Positions 9,581 through 18,169 of a stretch of DNA of 64,000 nucleotides are shown here, piece by piece; within the stretch, counting starts at the first letter, position 1, and every line of letters starts with the position of its first letter. The position numbers and the translations under genes were made by a program. The DNA lies in assembly GCA_905182865.1 (NCBI GenBank), contig CAJJCY010000002.1:567040-631039 (forward strand), read 5' to 3'. The stretch comes from an uncultured SAR324 cluster bacterium (GTDB taxonomy: Bacteria; SAR324; NAC60-12). The notes under the pieces are model-generated. The model saw only the letters and a program-made list of their open reading frames with translations, did not search any database and was not told where the DNA came from.

Positions 9581-10195
9581 TCAATTTACTACCAAAAGTC
9601 GTTTAATTTGCGCAATAAGAGGAACTGTATTCGTGTCATGCGGGAATGTTTTTTGCGGTTTCCCGTCCGGTCCGACCACAAAAATATCATCTGAGTGAGA
9701 AATCACGTAGCCTAACGCAGAATCCGGAACAAGTGTTTTTTTGTATTTTACACCATATTGCTTTGCAACTTTGGTCAATGTTTTAATATCGTCAGTAAGT
9801 CCTAATATGTTTGGATGAAAATAATTTGTGTATTGTCTGAGTATCTCAAGATTGTCTTTTTCAGGATCAAGACTAATGAATAGTGCCTTTGATTTTTTCA
9901 ACTCATCAGGCGACATTTGGGAAAAGACATTGCTGATGGTGGCTAAGGAAATTGGGCAAACACTTGGGCAGGAGGTGTAACCGAAAAACAAGAGGACAAC
10001 CGAACCACGTAAATCATTGAGTGAGAAAGGGCCTTTTGTAGACTTTAAAGTAAAATCTCCACCTTGAAAATTATTTGTCACGGACACTTTTTTTTCGTGT
10101 GCCGTAAGTATAAAAATATATTCAGATAAGAAAAAAAAAGGAACAAAGACCAATAAAAATATTTTGCTCTTATAAAACAATTTCTTCCAGCACAT
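9581..10195 (-). CDS. SCO1/SenC family copper chaperone
   Basis: The 204-residue protein has one N-terminal membrane anchor (about 10-31) and a periplasmic thioredoxin fold. The copper-binding pair is C76-P-S-V-C80 in FGYTSCPSVCP and the third ligand is H167 in ISHSDDIF, as in SCO1/PrrC proteins that load copper into the CuA site of cytochrome oxidase or reduce its cysteines. The first 26 bases overlap the DUF302 gene, so the two are translationally coupled. No oxidase genes are in the window. In the sulfur cluster it could also serve a thiol-reducing role. Confidence 0.9.
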   Translation of the reverse strand: MCWKKLFYKSKIFLLVFVPFFFLSEYIFILTAHEKKVSVTNNFQGGDFTLKSTKGPFSLNDLRGSVVLLFFGYTSCPSVCPISLATISNVFSQMSPDELKKSKALFISLDPEKDNLEILRQYTNYFHPNILGLTDDIKTLTKVAKQYGVKYKKTLVPDSALGYVISHSDDIFVVGPDGKPQKTFPHDTNTVPLIAQIKRLLVVN

Positions 10196-10592
10196 AATTC
10201 ATATCCTGCTCTAATGATTTTGCAAAATTCATCATTTTGTCTGAGTTAAAAAGGCGGGCAAAGGAAGTCGGTTTTAGAAACACGATATTTATTTCTTCTT
10301 GCTCAAAACTCTGGAAAACGACGAATCTTACTGGCATAAAAACACCAGCAAGTAAATTTGAAGAAATTAGCCCACTGCAACTTTCGAGGTTACAAAATTC
10401 AACTATTTTGTAATGTTGGAAATCAATATCCGGAGCAATACCTTGGCTATATCTTTTGTGGATATTATCTATATTATAGATACGTGTAATAAGATAGTTT
10501 CGTACTTCAATTTCCTTGATCAGATCATCAAGAAGATCTTTGAAATTTTTCCCCGTAAAAACTATTTTGACAATATCCTGAGCTACTTCCAT
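10170..10592 (-). CDS. DUF302 domain protein
   Basis: The 140-residue protein matches the DUF302 pattern: a strand-helix start (KIVFTGKNFKDLLDDLIKEI), a central DFQHYKIVEFCNLESCSGL corresponding to the conserved Y-x-I-x-x-x-C-N-P region, a hydrophobic core strand FMPVRFVVFQ, and a C-terminal helix. It has no signal peptide. DUF302 proteins are often found next to cytochrome, Sox and thioredoxin genes and have no settled function. It overlaps the SCO1 gene and lies downstream of the cytochrome c gene in the same direction. Confidence 0.75.
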   Translation of the reverse strand: MEVAQDIVKIVFTGKNFKDLLDDLIKEIEVRNYLITRIYNIDNIHKRYSQGIAPDIDFQHYKIVEFCNLESCSGLISSNLLAGVFMPVRFVVFQSFEQEEINIVFLKPTSFARLFNSDKMMNFAKSLEQDMNYVLEEIVL

Positions 10593-10756
10593 AGTGTCAT
10601 TTTTCTAGGTTGCTTTCGTCGGATATTTTATTTACGAGTACTCTGAAACACTATTACATCAAAAGCAGGTCGTGTTACACAATCGCCAACCTGGAATATA
10701 AAGATTGAGGTTTAAAGCAGTTTGAATGAATTATACAGGTACTGTCCACGAACTAA

Positions 10757-11461
10757 TTATTCACCTGGATTCTTGATTGTTTTAATGTAATTTATCAAAT
10801 CCCAGCGGTTATATTCAGATAAAATCAGGCCCCATGGCGGCATATCTGAACGACCGTTTGTTATAAACCAAAATAGATATCCGTCTGTTTCTGGACCAGT
10901 ATTATTCCATGCCCACAATTGACGGGGCCAGGTGGTAAACCCGTGAGCAACTGTGCCATATCCGTTTCCACTTAGACCATGGCATTTAGCACAGTTATCT
11001 ACAAAGAGTTTTTCCCCTCGACTTACTGAAGCTACTTTGTCAGTAATGGGATTCTTCATGTTTGGAAACACTTCGGCAGTATCACCCAGAATTGCGATAG
11101 CCTTCTGTTCTTCATCAAGAATCGGAGCATTCGCCAGAAGCGGACCATGGTGCACCTTGAACTTATGCCCTGCTGGATCCTCAATTTCGCCAATGACTTT
11201 TTCAATATTTTCTTTCGAGACTACCATTGAATCAAATTGGACTCTGAGAACCGGCCATCCGGTTTTTGTGCTTTTTAGATTTAAATCTATTACTTTAACC
11301 TCCAATTTTTTTTCCAGCGCGGATTTCAAAGCTTTGGGACTTGCGGGTGAGATTAAACCTTCGATTTTGAATTCTTCCTCAACTGTTCCCGCAAAAACGG
11401 CATTAGAAACTGCATAAAAGAAAAAGAACGACAAAATAAGAAAACTTAATACTTTTTTCAT
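10757..11461 (-). CDS. Periplasmic monohaem cytochrome c with an HMA-like N-terminal domain
   Basis: A start at 11461 gives 234 residues beginning MKKVLSF with a signal peptide (AVFA about 24); the longer frame to 11572 would overlap soxZ and lacks a signal. Residues 30-105 have a beta-alpha-beta pattern like a heavy-metal-associated domain but no CxxC. The C-terminal class I haem domain has C157-A-K-C160-H161 and a likely axial Met in SDMPPW (M207). It lies directly downstream of soxZ and is a plausible electron acceptor for a Sox or other thiol-oxidising enzyme. It is not SoxX or SoxA by sequence pattern. Confidence 0.85.
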   Translation of the reverse strand: MKKVLSFLILSFFFFYAVSNAVFAGTVEEEFKIEGLISPASPKALKSALEKKLEVKVIDLNLKSTKTGWPVLRVQFDSMVVSKENIEKVIGEIEDPAGHKFKVHHGPLLANAPILDEEQKAIAILGDTAEVFPNMKNPITDKVASVSRGEKLFVDNCAKCHGLSGNGYGTVAHGFTTWPRQLWAWNNTGPETDGYLFWFITNGRSDMPPWGLILSEYNRWDLINYIKTIKNPGE

Positions 11462-11535
11462 AAATACCCTGGTTGAAATTTCAAATAAAATGTTGGTTTC
11501 AAATTGGTGCTCTAACCTATAGTTAATTGCAAAGT

Positions 11536-11889
11536 TTATGTGTAAAATTTTATTTTTTTGGACACCTCCCACTTCTCTCCCTGGTTGTCCACAAAAACCA
11601 CTTTGACAGGTGCTTCCTGAACAGCTTTTAATTTAAACGTGAACAATGGATCATCTGCTATTGCAGAAGACATACGAAAGCGGCTGACCAGTTGATCTCC
11701 ATAATAAACAAACATGTTCCTTATGAAGGATACAGGGATTGCCCTGTTGAATATCGGATTTGTTTCATCATCAACAATTCCCAAGCCGGTAAACGAAGGA
11801 TGATCAAATTTTACTTTTACTTTAAACACCTGATCTTTTTTGATACGTCTTGTAATTCTTAAACGCGGATCTCTTATCTTTTTTGCCAT
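11536..11889 (-). CDS. soxZ: SoxZ, sulfur-compound carrier partner
   Basis: The 117-residue cytoplasmic-looking protein has the SoxZ immunoglobulin-like pattern: a KVKVKFDHPSFTGLG start region, RAIPVSFIRNM, a central V-Y-Y-G-D strand, and a C-terminal VKVVFVDNQGEKWEVSK. SoxZ binds SoxY to form the carrier of sulfur intermediates and enters the periplasm with SoxY's Tat signal, which explains the missing signal peptide. Unusually, it is separated from soxY by soxB; the common order has soxY and soxZ adjacent. The ATG lies 33 bases after the soxB stop. Confidence 0.92.
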   Translation of the reverse strand: MAKKIRDPRLRITRRIKKDQVFKVKVKFDHPSFTGLGIVDDETNPIFNRAIPVSFIRNMFVYYGDQLVSRFRMSSAIADDPLFTFKLKAVQEAPVKVVFVDNQGEKWEVSKKIKFYT

Positions 11890-11922
11890 TTTTATTTTCC
11901 ATTTTAGATTAAAATATTTGAC

Positions 11923-13542
11923 TTACTTAAAGTCTATTATCATAATTCTATCATCCAAAGCAGAAGTTATTGGTGAATTATTGCGGATATATTTGATTAA
12001 TTCTTCCACAAAAACTATTCCTGTATCCTTAACTTTAGACGCGCCAAAAATGAGGCTGTTCTGAAACCTTGTGTGTGCAGAAGCAACACTATAAACTGCA
12101 TCTTTCGAGAATGTTTTCCCACCAACTGTCAATGAGATAATTCTATTTCCAGATGATTTTGCTAAATCTACTACAAGTTTCATTCCGGAAAAACGAATCA
12201 TATCTCCGCCAACTCTTGTGTAAGGATCTTTGTTTACCACTGAATCCAATATATTTTCAAGCAGAGATTTTAGTCCTTTTCCTCCCATAGAATATGTAAA
12301 AATATGACCGTCTGTTGGTACAATGTTATAAACATCTTCAGCAGTTATTTTTCCGGGCATCATTGTCGCTCCATATCTCCAAGCAGGGAAAAAAGCAATG
12401 TCGGTTTTTTGAGAATCTCTCATTGCGTCAGTCAGCAAATTTCCCATGCTGCTCTGAAAATAGTCCCGCCGGTGCAGCATGACTTTGGTCTGCCCAACCA
12501 CTTCGTTCAACTGCTTTTTGTAAGGCTCGTATGCTTCTTCAATCAGTTTTTCAATTTCCGGGTCAGGCTCAATTTGATCCTGTCTTATTTTGAGTAAACG
12601 ATAATCAAAATTTTGTATTTTCTTATCTTTAACATTAACATCAAGACTGACAACATATTTTCCATGTGCACCGCCCTGGAAGATGATGGTGTCGTTCCAG
12701 ACAACAGGATCAAATACCTCGTCGTGTGTGTGACCGCTGAGATAGATATCAATTCCATCCACTCGCTGAGCAAATTTTTGATCTAAACCATAACCTCCGT
12801 GTGAGACGAAAACAATAAGATCAGGATTTTCATTTTTGCGAATATCCGCAATCAAATCTCTTGCTTCTTCTTCCTTGATTCCAAACTTAAACCATTTTGC
12901 GGCACCTGTAATTGCAGAAGTCAGAGCAGTCCAGGGATAAGTCAAGCCGATCATGGCAACTTTCAAATTGCCTACTTTCTTGACAACATACTGATCAAGA
13001 ACAGGTTCCTCCCACTCTCTGTCAGTCAAATTGTAAGCAATTACAGGAAAATTAGCTTGATCAACCAAATCCATAAAATGATCTTTCGGATATAAAAACT
13101 CCCAATTTCCTGGCGTCATGACATCGTAGCCAATGGCGTTCATGATTTTCACCATCGAAACACCTTTGTCAAAAAGTGACAATCCGGCTCCATGCCATGT
13201 ATCACCCGCATCTAACAGCAGATTCTTTCCGGGTTTCTCTGCTCTTAGTTTTTTGATCATCGTGGCAACATGTGCCATCCCGCCAATTTTACCTTCTATT
13301 TCAGCCTTGTTTACATAATCACCTTCTCTTGACTGTGCTCCCCACGGTTTAAACTCATCCAGGTAACGGTAATAAATCGGGCGTAAATAGGAATGAATAT
13401 CGTTGGTAGAAATAATCCTTATTTGTTCTGTTTCGGATGCAAAAACAGAAGTAGTTTCTGATATGAATAGTAGCCCAAAAAAAATCAGTGTCAAAAAACA
13501 AAAACAAATTGTTTTTGTCATTATCCTGAATTTCAAGACCAT
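11923..13542 (-). CDS. soxB: SoxB, thiosulfohydrolase
   Basis: SoxB hydrolyses the SoxY-bound cysteine-S-sulfate to release sulfate in the periplasm. The 539-residue protein belongs to the metallophosphatase/5'-nucleotidase family: ISTNDIHSYLRP, LLLDAGDTWHGAG, TPGNWEF, FVSHGGYGLD and LSGHTHDEV supply the dimetal ligands; a 5'-nucleotidase C-terminal domain follows. The start at 13542 is set by GGAGGA eight bases upstream and lies two bases after the soxY stop. The signal peptide (hydrophobic to SVFA) has no twin-arginine motif, unlike many SoxB proteins. Confidence 0.93.
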   Translation of the reverse strand: MVLKFRIMTKTICFCFLTLIFFGLLFISETTSVFASETEQIRIISTNDIHSYLRPIYYRYLDEFKPWGAQSREGDYVNKAEIEGKIGGMAHVATMIKKLRAEKPGKNLLLDAGDTWHGAGLSLFDKGVSMVKIMNAIGYDVMTPGNWEFLYPKDHFMDLVDQANFPVIAYNLTDREWEEPVLDQYVVKKVGNLKVAMIGLTYPWTALTSAITGAAKWFKFGIKEEEARDLIADIRKNENPDLIVFVSHGGYGLDQKFAQRVDGIDIYLSGHTHDEVFDPVVWNDTIIFQGGAHGKYVVSLDVNVKDKKIQNFDYRLLKIRQDQIEPDPEIEKLIEEAYEPYKKQLNEVVGQTKVMLHRRDYFQSSMGNLLTDAMRDSQKTDIAFFPAWRYGATMMPGKITAEDVYNIVPTDGHIFTYSMGGKGLKSLLENILDSVVNKDPYTRVGGDMIRFSGMKLVVDLAKSSGNRIISLTVGGKTFSKDAVYSVASAHTRFQNSLIFGASKVKDTGIVFVEELIKYIRNNSPITSALDDRIMIIDFK

Positions 13543-13543
13543 T

Positions 13544-14011
13544 TCAACATCCTCCAGCAGCGACATTGACTGTTCTGTTTGCCGCCCATTTCCCATGTTT
13601 GTTGCATTCTGCAACAACCCAAACGGTTCCCTCACCCCCAGCAAGACGTATTTGTGTGCTGATAAATGCTTCACCGTTTAAAGGAGTCATGTAGAATTTT
13701 CCCTTGATGACCACAGGGTCGGCAAAATTTAGTATCTGAATACTTTTTATATAGTGATCTTCTTCCATTGGATGATCCAGGCTAACAATGATAGATGCCT
13801 GTGTTCCGTCTTCAACAACTGGCGGAAGAGTTACTTTCGGAAGATGGATACGCTCCATCTCAGTCATATTTTCTAAATCCTTTGGAGCATTGAAAACTCC
13901 ACCATACACTTCATTTTCATAAGGAACTCCGGAAAGGAGAGGAACAACAGCCCCACCAATCACGGAATAACGAATGAACTTTCTTCTGGAAAAATCTTCT
14001 TTAATTACCAT
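13544..14011 (-). CDS. soxY: SoxY, sulfur carrier with Tat signal
   Basis: SoxY carries sulfur intermediates on a C-terminal cysteine. The 155-residue protein starts with a Tat signal (SRRKFIRY at 8-15, then a hydrophobic stretch) and has the SoxY beta-sandwich with PLNGEAFISTQIRLAGGEG and VWVVAECN. The arm ends AAGGC followed by TGA; the usual terminus is GGCGG, so the two glycines after the cysteine are missing. The carrier cysteine C155 is retained as the last residue. The stop is followed within two bases by the soxB start. Confidence 0.92.
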   Translation of the reverse strand: MVIKEDFSRRKFIRYSVIGGAVVPLLSGVPYENEVYGGVFNAPKDLENMTEMERIHLPKVTLPPVVEDGTQASIIVSLDHPMEEDHYIKSIQILNFADPVVIKGKFYMTPLNGEAFISTQIRLAGGEGTVWVVAECNKHGKWAANRTVNVAAGGC

Positions 14012-14059
14012 GAGACAATCTCTTTTATGAGAAGGTTTTGTGAATAATGAAATTGAGGG

Positions 14060-14097
14060 TTGGCGTAGTTTTTAATAACTGAAAAAACTACTGCCAA
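14060..14097 (-). promoter_or_regulatory. Intercistronic hairpin between the beta-propeller gene and soxY
   Basis: On the minus strand, TTGGC-A-GTAGTTTTT pairs with AAAAACTACGCCAA (14 pairs, one bulged A, loop of eight or nine). There is no T-run after it on either strand, so an mRNA processing or stability element is more likely than a full terminator. Confidence 0.5.
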
Positions 14098-14111
14098 TTC
14101 TCCAATCACAC

Positions 14112-15392
14112 TTAGTTTGCCATTGCTGCTTTAATTGCAGCTGGGGTAGGAACCCAGCGCACACCATTATTTTGGATGCCTGCAGCAATATCTGTGGTAA
14201 TCACATCCCAGTCAGCAGGATTTTCTGAAGAGGTGTCTATCAGTGTAGCTACATTTTCCTTTTTTGTGGTAACAAGAGCAAATTTACCTGTTGGATCAAA
14301 GGCTACATTATGAGGTCCTAAACCAGTAATGATGTCTTTGATCTTGACATCATCCTGAGTGTCAATCACAGAGACTTGCTCTGATTTTCCGGACTCATTT
14401 GCAAATAATCCATAACGGGGATTTGCAGAGTTAAGATAAAGCCGGTTTCCGTCTGGACCGGTTTTAATGACTTTAATCAACTCAAGTTTTGCCATATCGA
14501 TCACAGCAACTGAATTGTCTTTTCTCAAACCACCGTAACATTTTGATCCGTCCGGAAGACAAGTGAAGTTTCCGCCACCACCCGGAACCTTGATTGTTTT
14601 GGTAATTTCATTGGTTGCTGTATCAATGAAGACTATAGCCTTCGAAGCACCAACCATGAAATATTTACCGTCCGGAGTCATTCCACCAGTTCTTCCTCCC
14701 TTTATAGGAATGACTTTGATTTCTTTTCTGCTTTGGTCTTCAACAATCGAAACTCCTTTTGGCTTCTGCTGACAAGTGGCAAACACTTTTGAATCATCTA
14801 AAGTGAACATGGCATCACGTGCCCCGGGACAGCCGAGCTCAACAATGTGTGACGGTTTACGGGTTGCCGTGTTGATAAACGAAAGGTAACCGTTCTTTTT
14901 GTCCAAGATGTTACCCACAACTGCCAGAGGCTGAGTGTAAGCAAAACCAATGTGCAGAGGCGCAATTACTTTCTTTCCACCCATGCTCAGATGGAATGTA
15001 TCAACTACCTCATGAGTAATTAAGTCGATTACCCAGATTAAATCCTTCTCATAACGCTGAGACGAAAACGCATATCGCGCTCCAGGTATAACAAAGATGT
15101 GGTGGTTTCCTGTTTCACCCATTTGAATTTTCTTGATTGTCTCTCCTTTATGATAATCAACCACCGAAACGGTCGGTTCTCCCTGGTTATCAATCAGAAA
15201 ATATCCGGGCGTATCCCTAACGGCATCCCAGTTTGACCCAAGAGTATTTTGCGGGTCTAGTCGAAGGAGTGACTGATATTCATCAGAACTCATTCCTGTC
15301 GTCGGCGCTCCCATTTTTGTTCCAGTTACACAACCACCAAGAAAACCTGCCAACATGGAGACAGTTAACATTATTTTTAATTGCTTATTCAT
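14112..15392 (-). CDS. YVTN-type beta-propeller lipoprotein
   Basis: The 426-residue protein has a lipoprotein signal (FLGGC, Cys about 21) and repeated blades of roughly 45 residues with VIDTATNEITKTI, SVIDTQDDVKIKDI and HNVAFDPTGKFALVTT, typical of the YVTN/cytochrome D1-like propeller fold. There is no haem motif. It is preceded by a good ribosome site (AAGGAG) and is followed in the same direction by soxY, soxB and soxZ, so it probably belongs to the sulfur operon. A scaffold or binding role is possible; the family is not functionally defined. Confidence 0.8.
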   Translation of the reverse strand: MNKQLKIMLTVSMLAGFLGGCVTGTKMGAPTTGMSSDEYQSLLRLDPQNTLGSNWDAVRDTPGYFLIDNQGEPTVSVVDYHKGETIKKIQMGETGNHHIFVIPGARYAFSSQRYEKDLIWVIDLITHEVVDTFHLSMGGKKVIAPLHIGFAYTQPLAVVGNILDKKNGYLSFINTATRKPSHIVELGCPGARDAMFTLDDSKVFATCQQKPKGVSIVEDQSRKEIKVIPIKGGRTGGMTPDGKYFMVGASKAIVFIDTATNEITKTIKVPGGGGNFTCLPDGSKCYGGLRKDNSVAVIDMAKLELIKVIKTGPDGNRLYLNSANPRYGLFANESGKSEQVSVIDTQDDVKIKDIITGLGPHNVAFDPTGKFALVTTKKENVATLIDTSSENPADWDVITTDIAAGIQNNGVRWVPTPAAIKAAMAN

Positions 15393-15548
15393 AATCTTCT
15401 CCTTATTGTTTTTGAATTATTCAAATTGCCGGGAAATTCCGCCAATTCCAGTAATTTTTTATATATTAGTCCTCCCTTTCAATGATAAATTAATAAGAGA
15501 AGCACCAATCTCTTTGTGAGATTTGGAGCAGGTTATAAAAACTGATGT

Positions 15549-16739
15549 TCAGTCAACCACTAGTTTTCTGGTTGCTTCATTCCATGAAACAATCAGATAC
15601 CAGAGAAGCATTAGAATGCATATTGACAAAATCCCCATTTTCCAGCCGATTAAATCTGGTATGAAAAGAGGTTCGCCCAATTTCATGATCCAGCCACTTT
15701 CAACCAGCCATTCTCTAAAATATGAGCCTGACAATGCAAATGCAACCAAAGCAAACCAAAGCTTAATATGACCTTCTCCAGCCCGCCATAATGAACCTGA
15801 AGCACATCCACCGGCAAGGGACATACCGACCCCAAAAATAATTCCTCCGATCAGACTACCGAACCAAAATCCTGCATACACAATGTCCTCCCAATCTTTC
15901 ATGTCTGACCATTTTAGTACTGAAAATCCGACTACACTGATAATCACCGCGATTGCAACCGCCTTGGCAGCATTGCCATCTCCAGACAAAAAAGGTTCGC
16001 GGAAAGCCCGCACAAAACAGAAACGAGTCCGCTGCATGAGCAAGCCTATCACTAGCCCAAAGACCATAAATCCGCCCCTGATAGAGTAGTCCAGTTCATC
16101 ATAAACAAAGGCCAGACCGATTCCGATCAGCAAAACAACTACTCCTGCCAAAGGCTGATTCTTTTTTTGGTTACCTGATATTTTCCTGCTTACGTGAGAA
16201 GAAGCTGGACTTAAATACGTTATTTCCCAAACTAGAAGTTTCAGACCAATAAACGCACCTATCATGAGTCCGGCCATCATTGCCACTCCTGCAAGGGATA
16301 GTGCACTGATTGCACTAAAAAATCCTCCAATATTGCAGCCAAAAGACAGGACTGAGCCAATTCCCATTAATATTCCACCAATCAGAGCTTTGATTAACTC
16401 CCGGGCAGGGGCACCCCTGATCTGGAATTGCTTTGACAAAAGTGCCGAAGCCATTGCACCGAGAATGATACCGAAATTTAAAATGGAAGTGGTAAAAAGG
16501 TGGGGTTCAATAATAATCATCTCTGAAACCTCAATGGTATTTAAAAACCAGTTTCCCCAATTTCTCACACCATCAGAAACGCTCCAGGCTTTTTCGTAGG
16601 CAAACATAAAAACGTTGAGTGCTCCAAACAAAAGTCCGCCAACCCACATCGGCCATTGCTTACCAAACATTTTTGCATAACCGGAAGCAAATACTTCTTT
16701 CAAATTTTCCGGTTCTTTTATGGTTTCGATTGTATTCAA
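15549..16739 (-). CDS. YeeE/YedE family sulfur-species transporter, full length
   Basis: A membrane protein of about 396 residues with around ten helices and the YeeE/YedE (TsuA-like) signatures: FGCNIGGFFSA near the middle and GGCASGSLWRAGEGH near the end, each with the conserved cysteine thought to relay thiosulfate. The start is taken as TTG at 16739 because AAAGGA lies upstream at good spacing; a longer frame reaches 16775. Its place upstream of the propeller and sox genes supports thiosulfate or sulfur-intermediate transport. A second, unrelated-looking pair of half-size family members lies 0.5 kb away. Confidence 0.85.
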   Translation of the reverse strand: MNTIETIKEPENLKEVFASGYAKMFGKQWPMWVGGLLFGALNVFMFAYEKAWSVSDGVRNWGNWFLNTIEVSEMIIIEPHLFTTSILNFGIILGAMASALLSKQFQIRGAPARELIKALIGGILMGIGSVLSFGCNIGGFFSAISALSLAGVAMMAGLMIGAFIGLKLLVWEITYLSPASSHVSRKISGNQKKNQPLAGVVVLLIGIGLAFVYDELDYSIRGGFMVFGLVIGLLMQRTRFCFVRAFREPFLSGDGNAAKAVAIAVIISVVGFSVLKWSDMKDWEDIVYAGFWFGSLIGGIIFGVGMSLAGGCASGSLWRAGEGHIKLWFALVAFALSGSYFREWLVESGWIMKLGEPLFIPDLIGWKMGILSICILMLLWYLIVSWNEATRKLVVD

Positions 16740-16775
16740 TGCCCTATCCTTTCTCCATGAATGAAAAACTATCAA

Positions 16776-17258
16776 ACTAAACTAGTGAATGTATTATTCT
16801 TAATCTGCGTTTACTTTCAATCTTTCTTAATTAGGACAACGCACGAAAAAGTGTCTCTCTCCATTCTCTCTAACGATTTGCAGAAATTTGTGTCCGTAAG
16901 TACTGTACCTGGCAGTTATATCTGGCTCAGATCAAGGATTAGAACTGCTCATTTGCAAAACATATCCGACAGTCAATTTTTTCGTAGACATCCATGAGCA
17001 AATTACGAAAACTACCATCCATAAATAAACATTCGAATTATAAGTTTGAGTTTGAGTTACATAATCAGGCTTATTTTAACATGATCCGGTCTAAATTGCA
17101 GAAACATATTCAATTCAAACGTAATGAAGAAATTATTTTATTCAATAAATTTAAGAAGATATTACCTATATCTTAAACCAATCCACGATTTCCCCAAAAC
17201 CTACAGAGATAAGGGCTTGCTGAAAAAGCGCTTCATCTGTCATATCGGAAAAACAGAT
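16776..17258. other. Intergenic stretch with no recognised gene
   Basis: About 480 bases, AT-rich. It holds only short frames (for example a 60-codon plus-strand frame at 16994-17176 rich in Lys, Asn and Phe) without a ribosome site or recognisable motif. It separates the AT-rich sox region from the GC-richer islet. Confidence 0.5.
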
Positions 17259-17705
17259 TCAGTTTTTGAGCGCCTTATGAGTAAGAATGGGAGAAATCAC
17301 ACGGTCTGCCAGCAGCATGCCTATACCCATTGCCACCACGAATAGCACGGCATTCACGCTTCCGCTGCCTAGAGAGGTGATTGCCGGTCCCGGACAGTAT
17401 CCACCTAGCCCCCAGCCCATGCCGAACAGCAGCGCTCCAAAGATAAGTGAACGGTCAAGATCCTTACGGGAGGGAATTTGAAACGTTTCCCCCAGCAACG
17501 GTGTGGAAAAGCGTCGCTGAATCCATAGTTGGAGCAATAAATAGCTGATCACAGCACCGCCCATCACGAAAGCCAGACTAAGATCCCATTCCCCGAAAAC
17601 ATCGAGGAAGCCAATGACTTTCTGAGGCTGTGTCATTCCACTGATACCAAGACCAATGGAGAAAATAAGTCCGCAAAGAAAGGCTGCTATATTCGATTTA
17701 ACCAT
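17259..17705 (-). CDS. Half-size YeeE/YedE (DUF6691/PmpB-like) membrane protein
   Basis: Starting at 17705 (MVKSNIAAF), 148 residues with four to five helices. The signature GWGLGGYCPGPAITSLGSG with the conserved cysteine marks the DUF6691 half of a split YeeE/YedE system. The longer frame to 17837 runs into the upstream gene and is not used; the chosen ATG lies eight bases after that gene's stop. With its partner it should form a sulfur-compound channel, as in the bigR-regulated pmpAB operons. No BigR-like regulator is seen. Sequence is GC-richer than the surroundings. Confidence 0.85.
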   Translation of the reverse strand: MVKSNIAAFLCGLIFSIGLGISGMTQPQKVIGFLDVFGEWDLSLAFVMGGAVISYLLLQLWIQRRFSTPLLGETFQIPSRKDLDRSLIFGALLFGMGWGLGGYCPGPAITSLGSGSVNAVLFVVAMGIGMLLADRVISPILTHKALKN

Positions 17706-17713
17706 CTTAGTCC

Positions 17714-18136
17714 TCAGAGATAAAGGTTTTGAACAAGGGCTACCATCGCCATTCCTGCCACCATAAACGTAACCGTAGCCGCAAGTGAACGCGCCGAAAG
17801 CCTGCCGATGCCACACACTCCGTGCCCGCTGGTGCAACCTCCGCCAACCCGTGTGCCGATACCAACCAGCAGTCCGGCAATTGTCACGGCCACAAGACCT
17901 CGTCCGGATGAGTTTTCAAAATATTCCGTGTTTATACTGTAGAGCAGGACTCCCCCGGCAATCAGACCAGCAACAAAGGCTGACCGCCATGTCCGCTCCT
18001 CTCCCTGCTGAAAGAGCATCCCTCCGAATATCCCTGAGATTCCCGCGATCTTCCCGCTGAACAGCAGCGTCATGGCTGCCGCAATCCCAATCAGTATACC
18101 TCCCGCAAGCGGCATGGCCACTTCAAATTCTATCAT
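17714..18136 (-). CDS. Half-size YeeE/YedE (PmpA-like) membrane protein
   Basis: 140 residues with four helices: a glycine-rich first helix (LAGGILIGIAAAM), a central helix, then VGIGTRVGGGCTSGHGVCGI, the first-half YeeE/YedE signature with the conserved Cys, and LSARSLAATVTFM. It lies between the dioxygenase-rhodanese gene upstream and the DUF6691 half downstream, the arrangement of blh-pmpA-pmpB sulfide-detoxification operons. The role is inferred as transport of sulfur species for or from the persulfide dioxygenase. Confidence 0.87.
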   Translation of the reverse strand: MIEFEVAMPLAGGILIGIAAAMTLLFSGKIAGISGIFGGMLFQQGEERTWRSAFVAGLIAGGVLLYSINTEYFENSSGRGLVAVTIAGLLVGIGTRVGGGCTSGHGVCGIGRLSARSLAATVTFMVAGMAMVALVQNLYL

Positions 18137-18169
18137 TTTATTCTCCTTGTTTTGGTTGCCTGTGTTCGT

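Noticed and set aside
10953-11417. 154-codon plus-strand open frame
   Set aside because: Antisense to the cytochrome c gene with its CxxCH motif; no family resemblance on the plus strand.
16994-17176. 60-codon plus-strand frame in the spacer after the YeeE/YedE gene
   Set aside because: No ribosome site, no homology recognised, and a composition expected from AT-rich non-coding DNA.
17706-17837. Upstream extension of the DUF6691-like frame
   Set aside because: It runs inside the conserved end of the PmpA-like gene; the ATG at 17705 gives a normal first helix.
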